From JAHFUI01 sp039931615 (GTDB lineage: Bacteria > Acidobacteriota > Vicinamibacteria > Vicinamibacterales > CAVVIG01): a stretch of 64,000 bases of DNA. Where the stretch lies: contig JBDTRR010000001.1 in the NCBI GenBank assembly GCA_039931615.1, forward strand, positions 124,001 to 188,000. Direction: 5' to 3'. Positions 51,991 through 62,680 of the stretch are shown here, piece by piece. Within the stretch, counting starts at the first letter, position 1, and each line of letters starts with the position of its first letter. A program made the position numbers and the translations under genes. A model generated the notes under the pieces. It saw only the letters and a program-made list of their open reading frames with translations. It ran no database searches and was not told where the DNA came from.

Positions 51991-53389
51991 CGCCCGCGAC
52001 CTCCTGACCATCGAATCCTTCGGACGCAAGCTCCGCGCCGGCGAGGTGACCGCGCAGGCGATCACCGAGCAGTGCCTGCACCGCATCGAGACCGACAACC
52101 CCCAGCTCAACGCCTTCATCCGCGTGATGGCGGACGAGGCGCGCGCACAGGCAGCCGCGGCCGACCGTGAACTGGCGGCCGGGGTCGACCGCGGCCCGCT
52201 GCACGGCGTGCCGATCTCCATCAAGGATCTGCTCGACGTCCGCGGCGTGCCGACGACTGCCGCCTCGCGAGTGCGCGACAACCACATCGCCGGGCGCGAC
52301 GCGCCCACCGTCGCCCATTTGCGCCAGGCCGGAGCGGTCCTCGTCGGCAAGACCAACCTGCACGAGTTCGCATTCGGCACCACCAACGAGGAGTCGGCCT
52401 TCGGGCCGGCCCGCAACCCGCACGACCTGTCGCGATCACCCGGTGGCTCGAGCGGAGGATCGGCCATCAGCGTGGCGACCGGGATGGCCCTGGCCACGGT
52501 CGGCACCGACACCGGCGGATCGATTCGCATCCCCGCCGCCGCCTGCGGCATTGTCGGACTCAAGCCGGGTTTCGGGGAGATCTCGACCGCCGGCGTAGTA
52601 CCGCTGTCCCGAACGCTCGATCACGTCGGGCCGCTGGCGCGTTCGGTCACCGATGCGTGGCTGGTCTACCGCGCCCTGCTCGGCCCGGTCACGGTCGCAT
52701 CCGCATACCTGTCGTCCGGCGACCAGGTGCCCGGCCGGACGTTCCAAAAGCCGGAGGCCCTGGTTCCGGTGCCGGCCGGCGGCCTGCGGCTCGGCGTTCC
52801 GCGTGCCTATTTCTGTGAGCGGCTCGACGACGAGATCCGATCACGCTTCGAAGAGTCACTCGACCGGCTGCGGGCGGGTGGCGTACGCGTGGACGAAGTG
52901 GAGATCGCGCATGCGCCGGACACGGCGCCGATCTATCTCGCGCTGGTGCTCGCCGACGCGGCGGCGTACCACGCGGCGACACTGGACGCGATGCCCGAGC
53001 GCTACACGCCCGCAGTCAGAATCCGCCTCGAAATGGGTCGGTACGTGCTGGGGGAGGATTACGCCAGGGCCCTCAAAGGGCGGGATGTCCTGCGGCGTGA
53101 CGTCGACGCGGCACTCGCCGGCCGCGATGCCATCGTCCTGCCCACGCTGCCCATCGCGGCGCCCCCACTTGGCGCCGCGACGATGAACGTCGGCGGCCGC
53201 GATGAACCGGTGCGGAATCTGATGCTCAGACAGACCCAGCTGTTCAACCTGACCGGCCACCCGGCGATCTCGCTGCCGTGCGGCACCACAACGGCCGGGC
53301 TTCCCTGCGGCCTGCAGCTGGTCGGCGTGCGCAAACAGACCGAGAGTCTGCTGCGCATCGCCCTCGCCTGCGAGCCCTATCTGACTTGA
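51983..53389 (+). CDS. Amidase-signature enzyme (GatA/AtzE-like)
   Basis: The 468-residue amidase has the complete Ser-cisSer-Lys triad: Lys81 in GVPISIKDLLD, cis-Ser156 in SPGGSSGGSA and nucleophile Ser180 in VGTDTGGSIRIPAA. The spacing is the same as in GatA, but no GatB or GatC is nearby and the upstream 47-residue gene suggests a two-subunit AtzG/AtzE-type hydrolase. Substrate may be a carboxamide or a urea derivative; it is not determined. The longer open frame upstream to 51854 runs over the small gene in another frame and is not coding. Confidence 0.92.
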   Translation: MPDARDLLTIESFGRKLRAGEVTAQAITEQCLHRIETDNPQLNAFIRVMADEARAQAAAADRELAAGVDRGPLHGVPISIKDLLDVRGVPTTAASRVRDNHIAGRDAPTVAHLRQAGAVLVGKTNLHEFAFGTTNEESAFGPARNPHDLSRSPGGSSGGSAISVATGMALATVGTDTGGSIRIPAAACGIVGLKPGFGEISTAGVVPLSRTLDHVGPLARSVTDAWLVYRALLGPVTVASAYLSSGDQVPGRTFQKPEALVPVPAGGLRLGVPRAYFCERLDDEIRSRFEESLDRLRAGGVRVDEVEIAHAPDTAPIYLALVLADAAAYHAATLDAMPERYTPAVRIRLEMGRYVLGEDYARALKGRDVLRRDVDAALAGRDAIVLPTLPIAAPPLGAATMNVGGRDEPVRNLMLRQTQLFNLTGHPAISLPCGTTTAGLPCGLQLVGVRKQTESLLRIALACEPYLT

Positions 53390-53454
53390 AATCGGACCAG
53401 ATCACGGTCGGGACGAATAGCACGTGAAGAACCGAGCAGTGCAGGCCTTTAGAG

Positions 53455-53496
53455 CTTGCGAAAAAATCGTCGTAACTTGCGAAAAAATCGTCGCAA
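53455..53496. repeat. Tandem pair of 21-base units
   Basis: Two adjacent copies of CTTGCGAAAAAATCGTCG plus TAA or CAA lie at 53455-53475 and 53476-53496. The only difference is one base near the end. The A-run and 21-base period would give an in-phase bend. Confidence 0.85.
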
Positions 53497-53497
53497 G

Positions 53498-53553
53498 TAG
53501 TGCAGCCCTTAGTTAGGTCTGCCCGACATGGCAGGCCTGAAGGCCTGCACTAC
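53498..53553. repeat. Second REP-like family, GCAGGCCT palindromes
   Basis: TAGTGCAG and CTGCACTA bound the element. Its right half is the perfect hairpin GCAGGCCT-GA-AGGCCTGC (53531-53548) and its left half is eroded. Related fragments lie at 53441-53450 (GCAGGCCTTT) and 53626-53644 (CAGACCTGAAGGCCTGC). Confidence 0.7.
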
Positions 53554-53716
53554 GACAGACAACAGGCTCTGACGCCTGCCTCGCCGCCTCGATTTATCTC
53601 AGGCTCTCTCGGCCTGCCGCAGCGGGCAGACCTGAAGGCCTGCGACTCCGTCACTTAAGTACGCACAGTCACGTACGGACGGAACGAGGCGAGGCCAAGC
53701 GCGTCATTCCCCCTCG

Positions 53717-53775
53717 AACGTGGGATCGGCTTCAGCCGGATTGCTTCCCAGGTCCAACTGAAGTCGGACGCCACA
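53717..53775. repeat. REP-like paired hairpin, slightly eroded
   Basis: AACGTGGGATCGGC-TTCA-GCCGGAT is followed by GTCCAACTGAAGTCGGAC and GCCACAT. It is the same layout as at 17284 and 44466 with a few mismatches. Confidence 0.75.
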
Positions 53776-53794
53776 TCGGGAATTGCCCGGTCTT

Positions 53795-53950
53795 TCATAT
53801 CGGCAACTGGTCCGGCCCTGGCACCTGGATATCCGGCGGTCCAACGGGGGGCGGAATGTCTGGCGGTGGCACCGTCGTGATGTCCGGCGGCGGCGTATCG
53901 ATGGGATTGGGCGGTCCCGGGAAGTCAGGTTGCGCGGGTTGTTCGATCAT
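53795..53950 (-). CDS. Possible small proline-rich protein (51 residues)
   Basis: The frame from ATG 53950 reads MIEQPAQPDFPGPPNPIDTP, then repeated PPPDI units ending PGPDQLPI. It is open upstream through VVALAQP, which looks like the end of a signal peptide, to a stop at 53999. It could be the remnant of a longer Pro-rich exported protein or a real small one. It follows the HugZ-like gene on the same strand by about 50 bases. No ribosome binding site is obvious. Confidence 0.35.
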   Translation of the reverse strand: MIEQPAQPDFPGPPNPIDTPPPDITTVPPPDIPPPVGPPDIQVPGPDQLPI

Positions 53951-54003
53951 GGGCTGTGCGAGTGCAACAACGCTGCCGATCGGAGGATTACCGCCCTTTC
54001 AGA

Positions 54004-54804
54004 TCAGGTCAGCTTGCGTCGGGCCTCCTGCAGCATGCCGATGAGAGCCGCGCGCGCTTCGTCGGTCGTCTTGACCGGGTTGGTGAACGCCAGGCGGACG
54101 GGCCGCGGTCCCTCACCGGTTATCGCCGACATCTCGAATCCGTAGCGGTCAATCCCGGTCATCGTCGCCGCCGTGATGGCGGTCGCCTTCGAAAACGCCT
54201 TGCAGTAGAGCGGCATCGCCTCCGCGTGGTCGGTATTCATGTGCGCGACGATGCCGGCGGCGCTCGGACCGAGCGGATCCGGTTCAGCCGTGTCCCACTC
54301 CCCCTTGCTGACCCACGACATCCGGCCGTAGCCGCCGATATAGCGAACTGACTCGACCTGCAGTCTCCAGAACGCGAAGTCACGGAAGTCGGCGTAATAG
54401 CTGGAGTTCGGGTGCGCAGCAAGGAAGGCGGCCCGGGCGCCGCTCGCATCACCGGCAACCCGCGTGCAGGGGCCGAGCAGCGTCACCCGGCCGTTCGCCA
54501 GCGGATCGCCGGCTCGGGTTTCGGCGACCAGCAGCGAGGCGCGCGGATCGCGCTCGAGGTTCTTGGTGTGCTCGGCCAGCCCGCTGATCAGGAAGACCGG
54601 GTTGCCGTTCTCGAACGCCACCGTCACGAAAGAGCCGTACGGGTAGCCATCCGGTTCGATCGCCAGCGTGCAGAGCGTACCGATCGAGATATGAGCCACC
54701 AGTGTCCGCGCCCGCTCCGCGTGGGTGGGGGTCGGCACGTTGGTGTCGTAGAGCGGTTCCGGCGCGTCGCCTGACGGCCGGGCGTGCACATCAATACTCA
54801 TCAT
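54004..54804 (-). CDS. HugZ-like PNPOx/DUF2470 protein
   Basis: The 266-residue protein has an N-terminal split-barrel flavin-type domain (TLVAHISIGTLCTLAIEPDG, SFVTVAFENGNPVFLISGLA, LERDPRASLLVAE). The C-terminal DUF2470 domain has AAGIVAHMNTDHAEAMPLYC and ATMTGIDRYGFEMSA. This two-domain order is that of HugZ-family heme-binding or heme-degrading proteins; heme use here is inferred. Two adjacent ATGs (54804, 54801) follow GAGGCG, and either may be used. It starts 6 bases after the MutS-like gene stop, so the two form an operon. Confidence 0.87.
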   Translation of the reverse strand: MMSIDVHARPSGDAPEPLYDTNVPTPTHAERARTLVAHISIGTLCTLAIEPDGYPYGSFVTVAFENGNPVFLISGLAEHTKNLERDPRASLLVAETRAGDPLANGRVTLLGPCTRVAGDASGARAAFLAAHPNSSYYADFRDFAFWRLQVESVRYIGGYGRMSWVSKGEWDTAEPDPLGPSAAGIVAHMNTDHAEAMPLYCKAFSKATAITAATMTGIDRYGFEMSAITGEGPRPVRLAFTNPVKTTDEARAALIGMLQEARRKLT

Positions 54805-54809
54805 TCGCC

Positions 54810-56597
<1,788 letters not shown>

Positions 56598-56646
56598 TGG
56601 CGACGGACCAGTCGTACGGGGGGGACCGCCTTCACGCTGACCGACT

Positions 56647-56713
56647 CGTACGTCGTGTCCGCCTTCAGGCGGACCGTGGACCAGGTCCGGCTAAAGCCGG
56701 ACACTACGTACGT
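56647..56713. repeat. REP-like paired hairpin
   Basis: The element is bounded by CGTACGTCGT and ACTACGTACG, with hairpins GTCCGCC-TTCA-GGCGGAC and GTCCGGC-TAAA-GCCGGAC. It lies between the MutS-like gene and the end of the lysine operon. Confidence 0.88.
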
Positions 56714-56754
56714 CGGGGCTGACACGACGTGCGATCTGCGCCGGCCTGATCGGT

Positions 56755-57750
56755 TCACGCGAGGCGGGCGAGCAGTTGACCGGCGATGCTCCCAAAGTGC
56801 CCGACGGCGGCCAGCAGCTCGGGAATCGCGATGAACTCTTCGGCCGTATGGGCGACGTGAATCGAGCCGGGCCCGAACAGCAGCGGCTGGCCCCAGGCGC
56901 GGAGGAAGGGAATGTCGGTCGTGTACGGGAACACCACCGCCTCGTAGCCAGGCACCGTGGTCAGGTGAACCGGCGGCGCTTCCAGCACGTGGTCGATCTG
57001 CAGCTGCGACTCGAGCCGCCGCACCGCGGCGCGGATCTCCGCGCCGTCGCTGACGGTTCGGAACATCACTTCGGCTTCCGCCGCGGGCGAGACGACGTTG
57101 GGCGCCACCCCGCCGGCAATCAACCCGACCGTGTAGTGGGTGCGTCCGAGAACCGGGTCCGACGGCAGCGCGATCGATCGCAGGTCGAGCAGGGCGTCGA
57201 TCAACTTGTCGATCGCCGACTCGCCGAGCTCGGGAAACGACGAATGCGCCGCCCGGCCCGCTGCGCGCAGCCTGAGCCGGAGCATCCCGCGCGTCGCCAG
57301 CCCGAGACGGCTCTCGGTCGGCTCGCCGTCGATCAGGAACTGGCAGCCATCCGCGGCGGCGTTCGCGACCTTCGCGCCGTCGCTGCCGCGCTCCTCGCCG
57401 ACGACGAACAGCATCCCGACCCGGGTCTCGCCGGCGCGCCGGAAGGCATCCGCCGCAGCGACCTGCGCGGCCAGGATCCCCTTGGCGTCACAGGCGCCGC
57501 GGCCGTAGAGCCGATCGCCGTCGATCCGGCTGGGAAAAAACGGCGGCACGCAGTCGAAATGCGTCGAGTAGACGACCTGCGGCCGGCCGACGGTCGCCAG
57601 GATATTGAAGCGCGTATCGTCGACCGGCTGGATGGTGACGGAAAACCCCAGATCGCGCAGGTAGTCGGCCAGCCACCGGCCGGTCTCCCCTTCCCGCCCG
57701 GTCGTGGAATCGATGTCGACGAGCGCGCGGGTCAGGGCTATCGGATCCAC
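56755..57750 (-). CDS. dapE: M20-family deacylase, probable succinyl-diaminopimelate desuccinylase
   Basis: The 331-residue enzyme has the M20 metal and catalytic residues: STHFDCVPPF (His, Asp), GRGACDAKGI (bridging Asp), VVGEERGSDG (catalytic Glu pair) and a late histidine in HVAHTAEEFIA. A dimerisation domain lies between (AAHSSFPELGESAIDKLIDA). Last in the asd-lysC-dapB-dapA-dapD run, it most likely removes succinate from N-succinyl-LL-diaminopimelate. ArgE-like deacetylases share these motifs, so the symbol rests on context. GTG 57750 overlaps the dapD end by 13 bases. Confidence 0.85.
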   Translation of the reverse strand: MDPIALTRALVDIDSTTGREGETGRWLADYLRDLGFSVTIQPVDDTRFNILATVGRPQVVYSTHFDCVPPFFPSRIDGDRLYGRGACDAKGILAAQVAAADAFRRAGETRVGMLFVVGEERGSDGAKVANAAADGCQFLIDGEPTESRLGLATRGMLRLRLRAAGRAAHSSFPELGESAIDKLIDALLDLRSIALPSDPVLGRTHYTVGLIAGGVAPNVVSPAAEAEVMFRTVSDGAEIRAAVRRLESQLQIDHVLEAPPVHLTTVPGYEAVVFPYTTDIPFLRAWGQPLLFGPGSIHVAHTAEEFIAIPELLAAVGHFGSIAGQLLARLA

Positions 57751-58586
57751 GCCTCGAGCTCCGTCCGCGTGTCGGTCCGCGAATCCCGATACTTGACGAT
57801 GACGGGGGTCGCCAGCGACAGCCCCCATTTCGGCCCTTCGCCGAGCACGACCGCCCGCGCGCCGGGCACGACGACCGCACCCTCCGGGATGACCAGCGGC
57901 TGGTCGGGGGCGGGCCTGATCACCTGGCCGTTGACGAGATCGTAAACCGGCGTCGAACCGGTCAGGATGGTGCCGGCGCCGATCACCGCCCTGGTCCTGA
58001 CAATCGCCCCTTCGTAGATCCCGGTATTGCCGCCGATCAGCGCGTCGTCCTCGACGATGACCGGCACCGCGCCGACCGGCTCGATCACACCGCCGATCTG
58101 CGCGCCGGCGCTGACGTGTACCCGGGCGCCGATCTGCGCGCACGATCCGACCAGGGCGTGGGAGTCAATCAGCGACTGCTCGCCGATCCAGGCGCCGATA
58201 TTGACGTACATCGGCGGCATGCAGATCACGCCGGGCGCGAGGTAGGCGCCATCACGCACCGAGGAACCGCCAGGTACGATGCGGACGCCGGCGCCGGCGG
58301 CGAAGCGCTTCAGCGGCAGCGTGTCCTTGTCGTAGAACGGCCAGCGGCCGTGATCCATCGAGGCGTCGACCATATCGCCGTAGCGAAAGCCGAGCAGGAT
58401 GCCCTGCTTGACCCAGGTATTGACCTTCCAGCCGATCGGGCTGGACGGATCCGGCTCGGCGGCGCGCACGGTGCCGGCGGACAGCGCTTCGCGAAGGCGC
58501 CCGAATGCCGCCCGGGCCGCGTCGCGATCGACCGCCGCCCCCGCCTCGACGAGCGCCGTGATTTCGTCCTGGAGTGTCGAGCTCAT
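57738..58586 (-). CDS. dapD: 2,3,4,5-tetrahydropyridine-2,6-dicarboxylate N-succinyltransferase
   Basis: The 282-residue enzyme transfers succinyl from succinyl-CoA to tetrahydrodipicolinate. It has a helical N-terminal domain and a left-handed beta-helix of hexapeptide repeats (about 105-235: VRDGAYLAPGVICMPPMYVN, IGAWIGEQSLIDSHALVGSC, IGARVHVSAGAQIGGVIEP, ALIGGNTGIYEGAIV). The insert PPMYVNIGAWIGE and the loop LEP-like GGVIEPVGAVPV match DapD rather than DapH. Its start overlaps the dapA stop by four bases (ATGA). Confidence 0.94.
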   Translation of the reverse strand: MSSTLQDEITALVEAGAAVDRDAARAAFGRLREALSAGTVRAAEPDPSSPIGWKVNTWVKQGILLGFRYGDMVDASMDHGRWPFYDKDTLPLKRFAAGAGVRIVPGGSSVRDGAYLAPGVICMPPMYVNIGAWIGEQSLIDSHALVGSCAQIGARVHVSAGAQIGGVIEPVGAVPVIVEDDALIGGNTGIYEGAIVRTRAVIGAGTILTGSTPVYDLVNGQVIRPAPDQPLVIPEGAVVVPGARAVVLGEGPKWGLSLATPVIVKYRDSRTDTRTELEAWIR

Positions 58587-59494
58587 GCGAATGCGGGCTT
58601 GTTGATGAGATTGAGATCCTTCAGCACGCCGAGGATCCGGTCTTTCGATTCGGGACGCGGCGCCACCAGCGGCAGCCGGTAGCGCTCGTCGAGCAGCCCC
58701 ATCGCCGCCATTGCGGTCTTGAGCGGGCCCGGGCTCGATTCCACGAAATTGATCTGCATCAGCGGCATGATGCGCGTATGGATGGCGCGGGCGGCAGTAT
58801 AGTCGCCGCGCTCGGCTGCCTCCACCAACTGGGTCATCTCCGCCGGGATCTCGTTCGACACCACCGAGATGATGCCGTGGCCGCCCACCGCCATCAGCGG
58901 CAGCGTCACCACATCGTCGCCGGAGAGGACGATGAAGCCGGCCGGCACCGACCGGCACACTTCGCACATCTGCGCGATGTTCCCGGAGGCCTCCTTGACG
59001 CCGACGATGTTGGGGAGAGATGCGAGACGGACCAGCGTCGCCGGCTCGATGTTGCAGCCGGTGCGGCCGGGCACGTTGTAGACGACGATCGGCAGCGGTG
59101 TGCTCTCGGCGATGGCGCGGTAGTGCTGGAACAGCCCCTCCTGCGTCGGCCGGTTGTAGTACGGCGTCACCGACAGCAGGCCGTCGGCGCCGGCCGTCTT
59201 CATCGCGGCAGCCGCCTCGATGACTTCCCGCGTGTCGTAACCGCCGGCGCCGGCCAGGATCGGCACGCGGCCGGCGGCTTCGTCGACCAGGATCTCGACC
59301 ATCCGCACGCGCTCGGCGAGAGTGAGCGTCGGACTCTCGCCGGTCGTCCCGACCGGGACGAGAAAATGCACGCCGGCATCGATTTGCCGCCGCCCGAGCC
59401 GGCGGACTCCGGCTTCGTCGACGCTGCCGCCCGGGGTAAACGGGGTCACCAGCGCCGTGCCGCATCCGGTAAATGGCGTTCTCATGCTAGGCAC
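58583..59494 (-). CDS. dapA: 4-hydroxy-tetrahydrodipicolinate synthase
   Basis: The 303-residue TIM-barrel lyase condenses pyruvate with aspartate semialdehyde. It has FTGCGTALVTPFTPGGSVDE, the Thr pair in FLVPVGTTGESPTLT, catalytic Tyr in LPIVVYNVPGRTGCNI and Schiff-base Lys in NIVGVKEASGNIAQM. A GTG (59494) six bases after GAGGAG and an ATG (59485) are both possible starts; the ATG form begins more like other DapA proteins. It is 40 bases downstream of dapB. Confidence 0.95.
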   Translation of the reverse strand: MPSMRTPFTGCGTALVTPFTPGGSVDEAGVRRLGRRQIDAGVHFLVPVGTTGESPTLTLAERVRMVEILVDEAAGRVPILAGAGGYDTREVIEAAAAMKTAGADGLLSVTPYYNRPTQEGLFQHYRAIAESTPLPIVVYNVPGRTGCNIEPATLVRLASLPNIVGVKEASGNIAQMCEVCRSVPAGFIVLSGDDVVTLPLMAVGGHGIISVVSNEIPAEMTQLVEAAERGDYTAARAIHTRIMPLMQINFVESSPGPLKTAMAAMGLLDERYRLPLVAPRPESKDRILGVLKDLNLINKPAFA

Positions 59495-59533
59495 TGGCCT
59501 CTCCTCGTCTTGTCGCGGTTGCGTTTCGTCACC

Positions 59534-60223
59534 CTACACTCCCAACACGTCTTTCATTGTGAACCAACCGCGGCGGCCAGCCACCCACTTTGCCGCAGTG
59601 AGCGCCCCCCGCGCAAATGCGGTCCGATCGCGGGCGGCGTGCGACAGGACGATCGTCTCGGCCGGGCCGTCGAAACCGACGGTGTGCGTCCCGGGAATCG
59701 AGCCGGCGCGGGTCGACGAGACGTCAATCGCCCGCCCGAAGCCGGCCTCGACCATGGCATCCTTGAGAAAGAGGGCGGTCCCCGACGGCGCATCGCGCTT
59801 GGCCGCATGATGCGCTTCGTGCAGGAAGGCGCCGAACTCCTGCTGCGCCGCGAACAGCCCGGCGGCACGCGCCACGATCGCCTCGAACAACACGACGCCG
59901 ACCGAAAAATTGGGCGCCGCCACGATGCCGACTCCGGCGTCGGCGACTGCCTGCCGCACCGCCGGTTCATCGGCCCGCCAGCCGGTGGTGCCGATGACCA
60001 TATTGATGCCCTGCCGCGCCAGCGCCGGCGCCGTCGTCTTCACCGCGTCGGGAAAGGTGAAATCGATCGCGACATCGACGCCGCGCCACCGCTCGTCCTC
60101 CGGGCCGCCGCCATGGAGCGGCGACTGCGGATCGATGACGCCGGCCACCTCGCAGCCGTACTCGGCGGCGAGTTCGCCGACGAGACGGCCCATCCGACCG
60201 TGGCCCACCAGGAGTATGCGCAT
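59534..60223 (-). CDS. dapB: 4-hydroxy-tetrahydrodipicolinate reductase
   Basis: The 229-residue protein, somewhat shorter than the usual 250-270, starts MRILLVGHGRMGRLVGELAA (dinucleotide loop). It has DFTFPDAVKTTAPAL, VIGTTGW, APNFSVGVVLFE and the catalytic signature LHEAHHAAKRDAPSGTAL, which carries the His and Lys residues of the family. It reduces the DapA product with NAD(P)H. It lies 25 bases downstream of lysC. Confidence 0.93.
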   Translation of the reverse strand: MRILLVGHGRMGRLVGELAAEYGCEVAGVIDPQSPLHGGGPEDERWRGVDVAIDFTFPDAVKTTAPALARQGINMVIGTTGWRADEPAVRQAVADAGVGIVAAPNFSVGVVLFEAIVARAAGLFAAQQEFGAFLHEAHHAAKRDAPSGTALFLKDAMVEAGFGRAIDVSSTRAGSIPGTHTVGFDGPAETIVLSHAARDRTAFARGALTAAKWVAGRRGWFTMKDVLGV

Positions 60224-60248
60224 CCGTCCGACCTCTGCGGCTGCCGAA

Positions 60249-61628
60249 TCAAAAGAACGTATCGTGCAGGCGCATCATAGCCTGCGGCACATCGGCGTCC
60301 CTGAGCACGAACGTGATGTTCCGGCGCGAGGCGGCCTGGGACACCATCCGCAGCGGAATCTCGTCGAGCGCCGCGAGGGCACGGCTGAAGGCCTTCGGAT
60401 CCTCGTGGATGTCTTCGCCAACCGCGCAGATGATCGCCATGTCCCGCTCGCACGACACATCGGCGAAGCCGCTCAGCTCGTCGACGATGGCGTCGAGCCG
60501 GCGGGTGTCGTCGACCGTCACCGAGACGCTGACCTCGGAGGTGGTGACCACGTCGACCGCCGTCCGGAACCGCTCGAACACCTCGAACAGCCGGCGCAGG
60601 AAACCGTGCGCCATCAGCATGCGCGACGACGTGATGTCGATGACCGTGACCTCGCGCTTGCAGGCGATCGCGGTCAGGTGGCCGTCGGCCGGATGCGGAT
60701 CGGCGGTGATCAGCGTGCCGGGATTGTCCGGCCGGTGCGAGTTCAGGATCCGGACCGGAATGTTCTTCGCCACCGCCGGCAGAATCGTGCTCGGGTGGAG
60801 CACCTTGGCGCCGAAGTAGGCGAGCTCCGAGGCCTCGGCAAACGAGAGCTGCGGCACCAGCCGCGGCGCCGGCACGACGCGGGGATCGGCCGTCAGCATG
60901 CCGTCGACGTCGGTCCAGATCTGAATCTCGGCAGCGTCCAGGCAGGCGCCGGCGATGGCCGCCGAATAGTCCGAGCCGCCGCGGCCGAGCGTCGTGGTGA
61001 TGCCGTCGGCGGTCGCGCCGATGAAGCCGCCGACCACCGCCACCTCGCCGCGATCGGTGACCGGCGCGATCGTCTGCCGGGCGCGGTCGCAGGTCGCCGC
61101 CATGTCGGGCACGGCGGCGGTGAATTCCGCATCGGTGACGACCACCAGCCGCGCATCGACCCAGGCCGCCGGCACGCCGGCCTCGGCCAGCGCGGCGGCG
61201 ACGATCCGGCTGCTCGCCAGTTCGCCGGTCGCGGCCACCGCATCGAGCAGCCGCGGCGAGACCTCGTGCAGCGCGGCCAGCGCGCGCACCATGTCGGTCA
61301 GCCCGGTGAACTCGGCCCGGACGTCGCGGACGACCGCGGCAAGACGCGCCCCGCTCGCCACGCCGGCCGCCACCGCGACGTGGCGCTCCACCAGATCGTT
61401 GAGCCGCGTCGTCGCCCCGTCGCGGTCGCCGCGTTCAATCCGCCTCGCCACGTCGAGCAGACCGTCGGTCACCTTCGACAACGCGGAGACGACGACGACC
61501 GGCGGCCGCTGGTCGGTCTGGCCGGCGGCCCGCTGCTTGTCGATCTGGCGGCGGACGATTCCCGCCAGTCGCGTCATCGCGGCGGCATCGGCGACCGAGG
61601 TGCCGCCGAACTTCATGACGACGCTCAC
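60249..61628 (-). CDS. lysC: Aspartate kinase
   Basis: The 459-residue kinase starts at GTG 61628, whose GTGA overlaps the asd stop. It has the kinase fold markers VVMKFGGTSVADAAAM, GEVAVVGGFIGATADGITTT and LGRGGSDYSAAIAG, then IQIWTDVDGMLTADPR. Two ACT-type regulatory domains follow (from about 310: VTVIDITSSRMLMAHGFLRR and SVTVDDTRRLDAIVDELSGF). ACT domains imply feedback inhibition by lysine or threonine; which one cannot be told. It phosphorylates aspartate as the first committed step. Confidence 0.95.
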   Translation of the reverse strand: MSVVMKFGGTSVADAAAMTRLAGIVRRQIDKQRAAGQTDQRPPVVVVSALSKVTDGLLDVARRIERGDRDGATTRLNDLVERHVAVAAGVASGARLAAVVRDVRAEFTGLTDMVRALAALHEVSPRLLDAVAATGELASSRIVAAALAEAGVPAAWVDARLVVVTDAEFTAAVPDMAATCDRARQTIAPVTDRGEVAVVGGFIGATADGITTTLGRGGSDYSAAIAGACLDAAEIQIWTDVDGMLTADPRVVPAPRLVPQLSFAEASELAYFGAKVLHPSTILPAVAKNIPVRILNSHRPDNPGTLITADPHPADGHLTAIACKREVTVIDITSSRMLMAHGFLRRLFEVFERFRTAVDVVTTSEVSVSVTVDDTRRLDAIVDELSGFADVSCERDMAIICAVGEDIHEDPKAFSRALAALDEIPLRMVSQAASRRNITFVLRDADVPQAMMRLHDTFF

Positions 61629-62668
61629 AGCAGGCCTTCCTGCTGCATCAGCTCGGCATTCAGGATCGCGGCGCCGGCCGCGCCGCGAATCGTGTTGTGG
61701 CCGAGGGCGACGAACTTGAAGTCGAGGACCGGACACGTCCGCAGCCGGCCGACACTCACCGTCATCCCGCCATCACGGTCGACATCGAGCGACGGCTGCG
61801 GCCGGTTGGCTTCCGACAGGTAGACGATCGGATGCGGCGGCGCCGACGGGAGCCCGAGCTCCTGCGGCCGGCCGGCAAATGATCGCCAGGCGTCGATGAT
61901 CGCGTCGAGCGGCGGCTTCTGCTCCAGACCAACGGCGATCGACCCGGTGTGGCCGTTGTGCACCGGCACCCGCGTCGTCGTCGCACTGACCACCACCGGG
62001 TGGAGTGAGACGGCGCCGTTCTGCAACGACCCGAGGATCTTCTTCGCCTCGGTCTCGACCTTCTCTTCCTCGCCGCCGCCGATGTACGGAATGACGTTGG
62101 CGAGAATGTCCCACGACGCGACTCCCGGGTAGCCGGCGCCGGAGATCGCCTGCAGCGTCGTGATCATCGTCGTCTTCAAGCCGAACTGCCGGAGCGGCGC
62201 CAGGGCCATCGCCATCACCACCACGGCGCAGTTGGGATTGGTGACGATGCGCCCCTTCCAGCCGCTGGCGCCCTGACCGTCGAGCAGCGCGAGATGGTCG
62301 GCGTTGACTTCGGGAATCAGCAGGGGAACGTTCGGCTCCATCCGGTGGTTGCGCGAGTTGCTGACGATGATGTGCCCGGCTTCGGCGAAGGCGGTCTCGA
62401 TCTCGCCGGCGACGGACGAATCGAGCCCGGAGAACACCAGCTTGGGCCCCCGGCCCGGTGTCGCCGCCTCGACGATCCGGTTGGCGACCGCATCGGGAGG
62501 GGGACTGGCCAGACGCCAGGCCGCGGCATCACGAAAGGCCTTGCCCTCGGACCGATGGCTCGCGCCCAGCCACTCGACCCGGAACCACGGGTGGTTCGCG
62601 AGCAGCGCGATGAACTGCTGGCCGACCATGCCGGTCGCGCCAAGGATACCGACGGGAATCGTAGACAT
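61625..62668 (-). CDS. asd: Aspartate-semialdehyde dehydrogenase
   Basis: The 347-residue enzyme reduces aspartyl phosphate. It has the NADP loop PVGILGATGMVGQQFIAL, active-site Cys in VTNPNCAVVVMAMALAPL, the loop LQAISGAGYPGV and substrate Arg/His region RVPVHNGHTGSIAVGL. The motif NPNCA with SGAGYPG and the length place it with the archaeal/fungal-type Asd rather than the E. coli type. It is the first gene of the operon, preceded by an intrinsic terminator 13 bases before its ATG, so expression must depend on read-through or an internal start. Confidence 0.95.
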   Translation of the reverse strand: MSTIPVGILGATGMVGQQFIALLANHPWFRVEWLGASHRSEGKAFRDAAAWRLASPPPDAVANRIVEAATPGRGPKLVFSGLDSSVAGEIETAFAEAGHIIVSNSRNHRMEPNVPLLIPEVNADHLALLDGQGASGWKGRIVTNPNCAVVVMAMALAPLRQFGLKTTMITTLQAISGAGYPGVASWDILANVIPYIGGGEEEKVETEAKKILGSLQNGAVSLHPVVVSATTTRVPVHNGHTGSIAVGLEQKPPLDAIIDAWRSFAGRPQELGLPSAPPHPIVYLSEANRPQPSLDVDRDGGMTVSVGRLRTCPVLDFKFVALGHNTIRGAAGAAILNAELMQQEGLL

Positions 62669-62680
62669 AGGTGTTGATCC

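Larger units (their letters stand above)
53390..53794. other. 405-base repeat-rich intergenic region
   Basis: No gene of ordinary size is visible here. It holds a 21-base tandem duplication, a second palindromic repeat family and one REP-like element, each listed separately. Confidence 0.7.
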
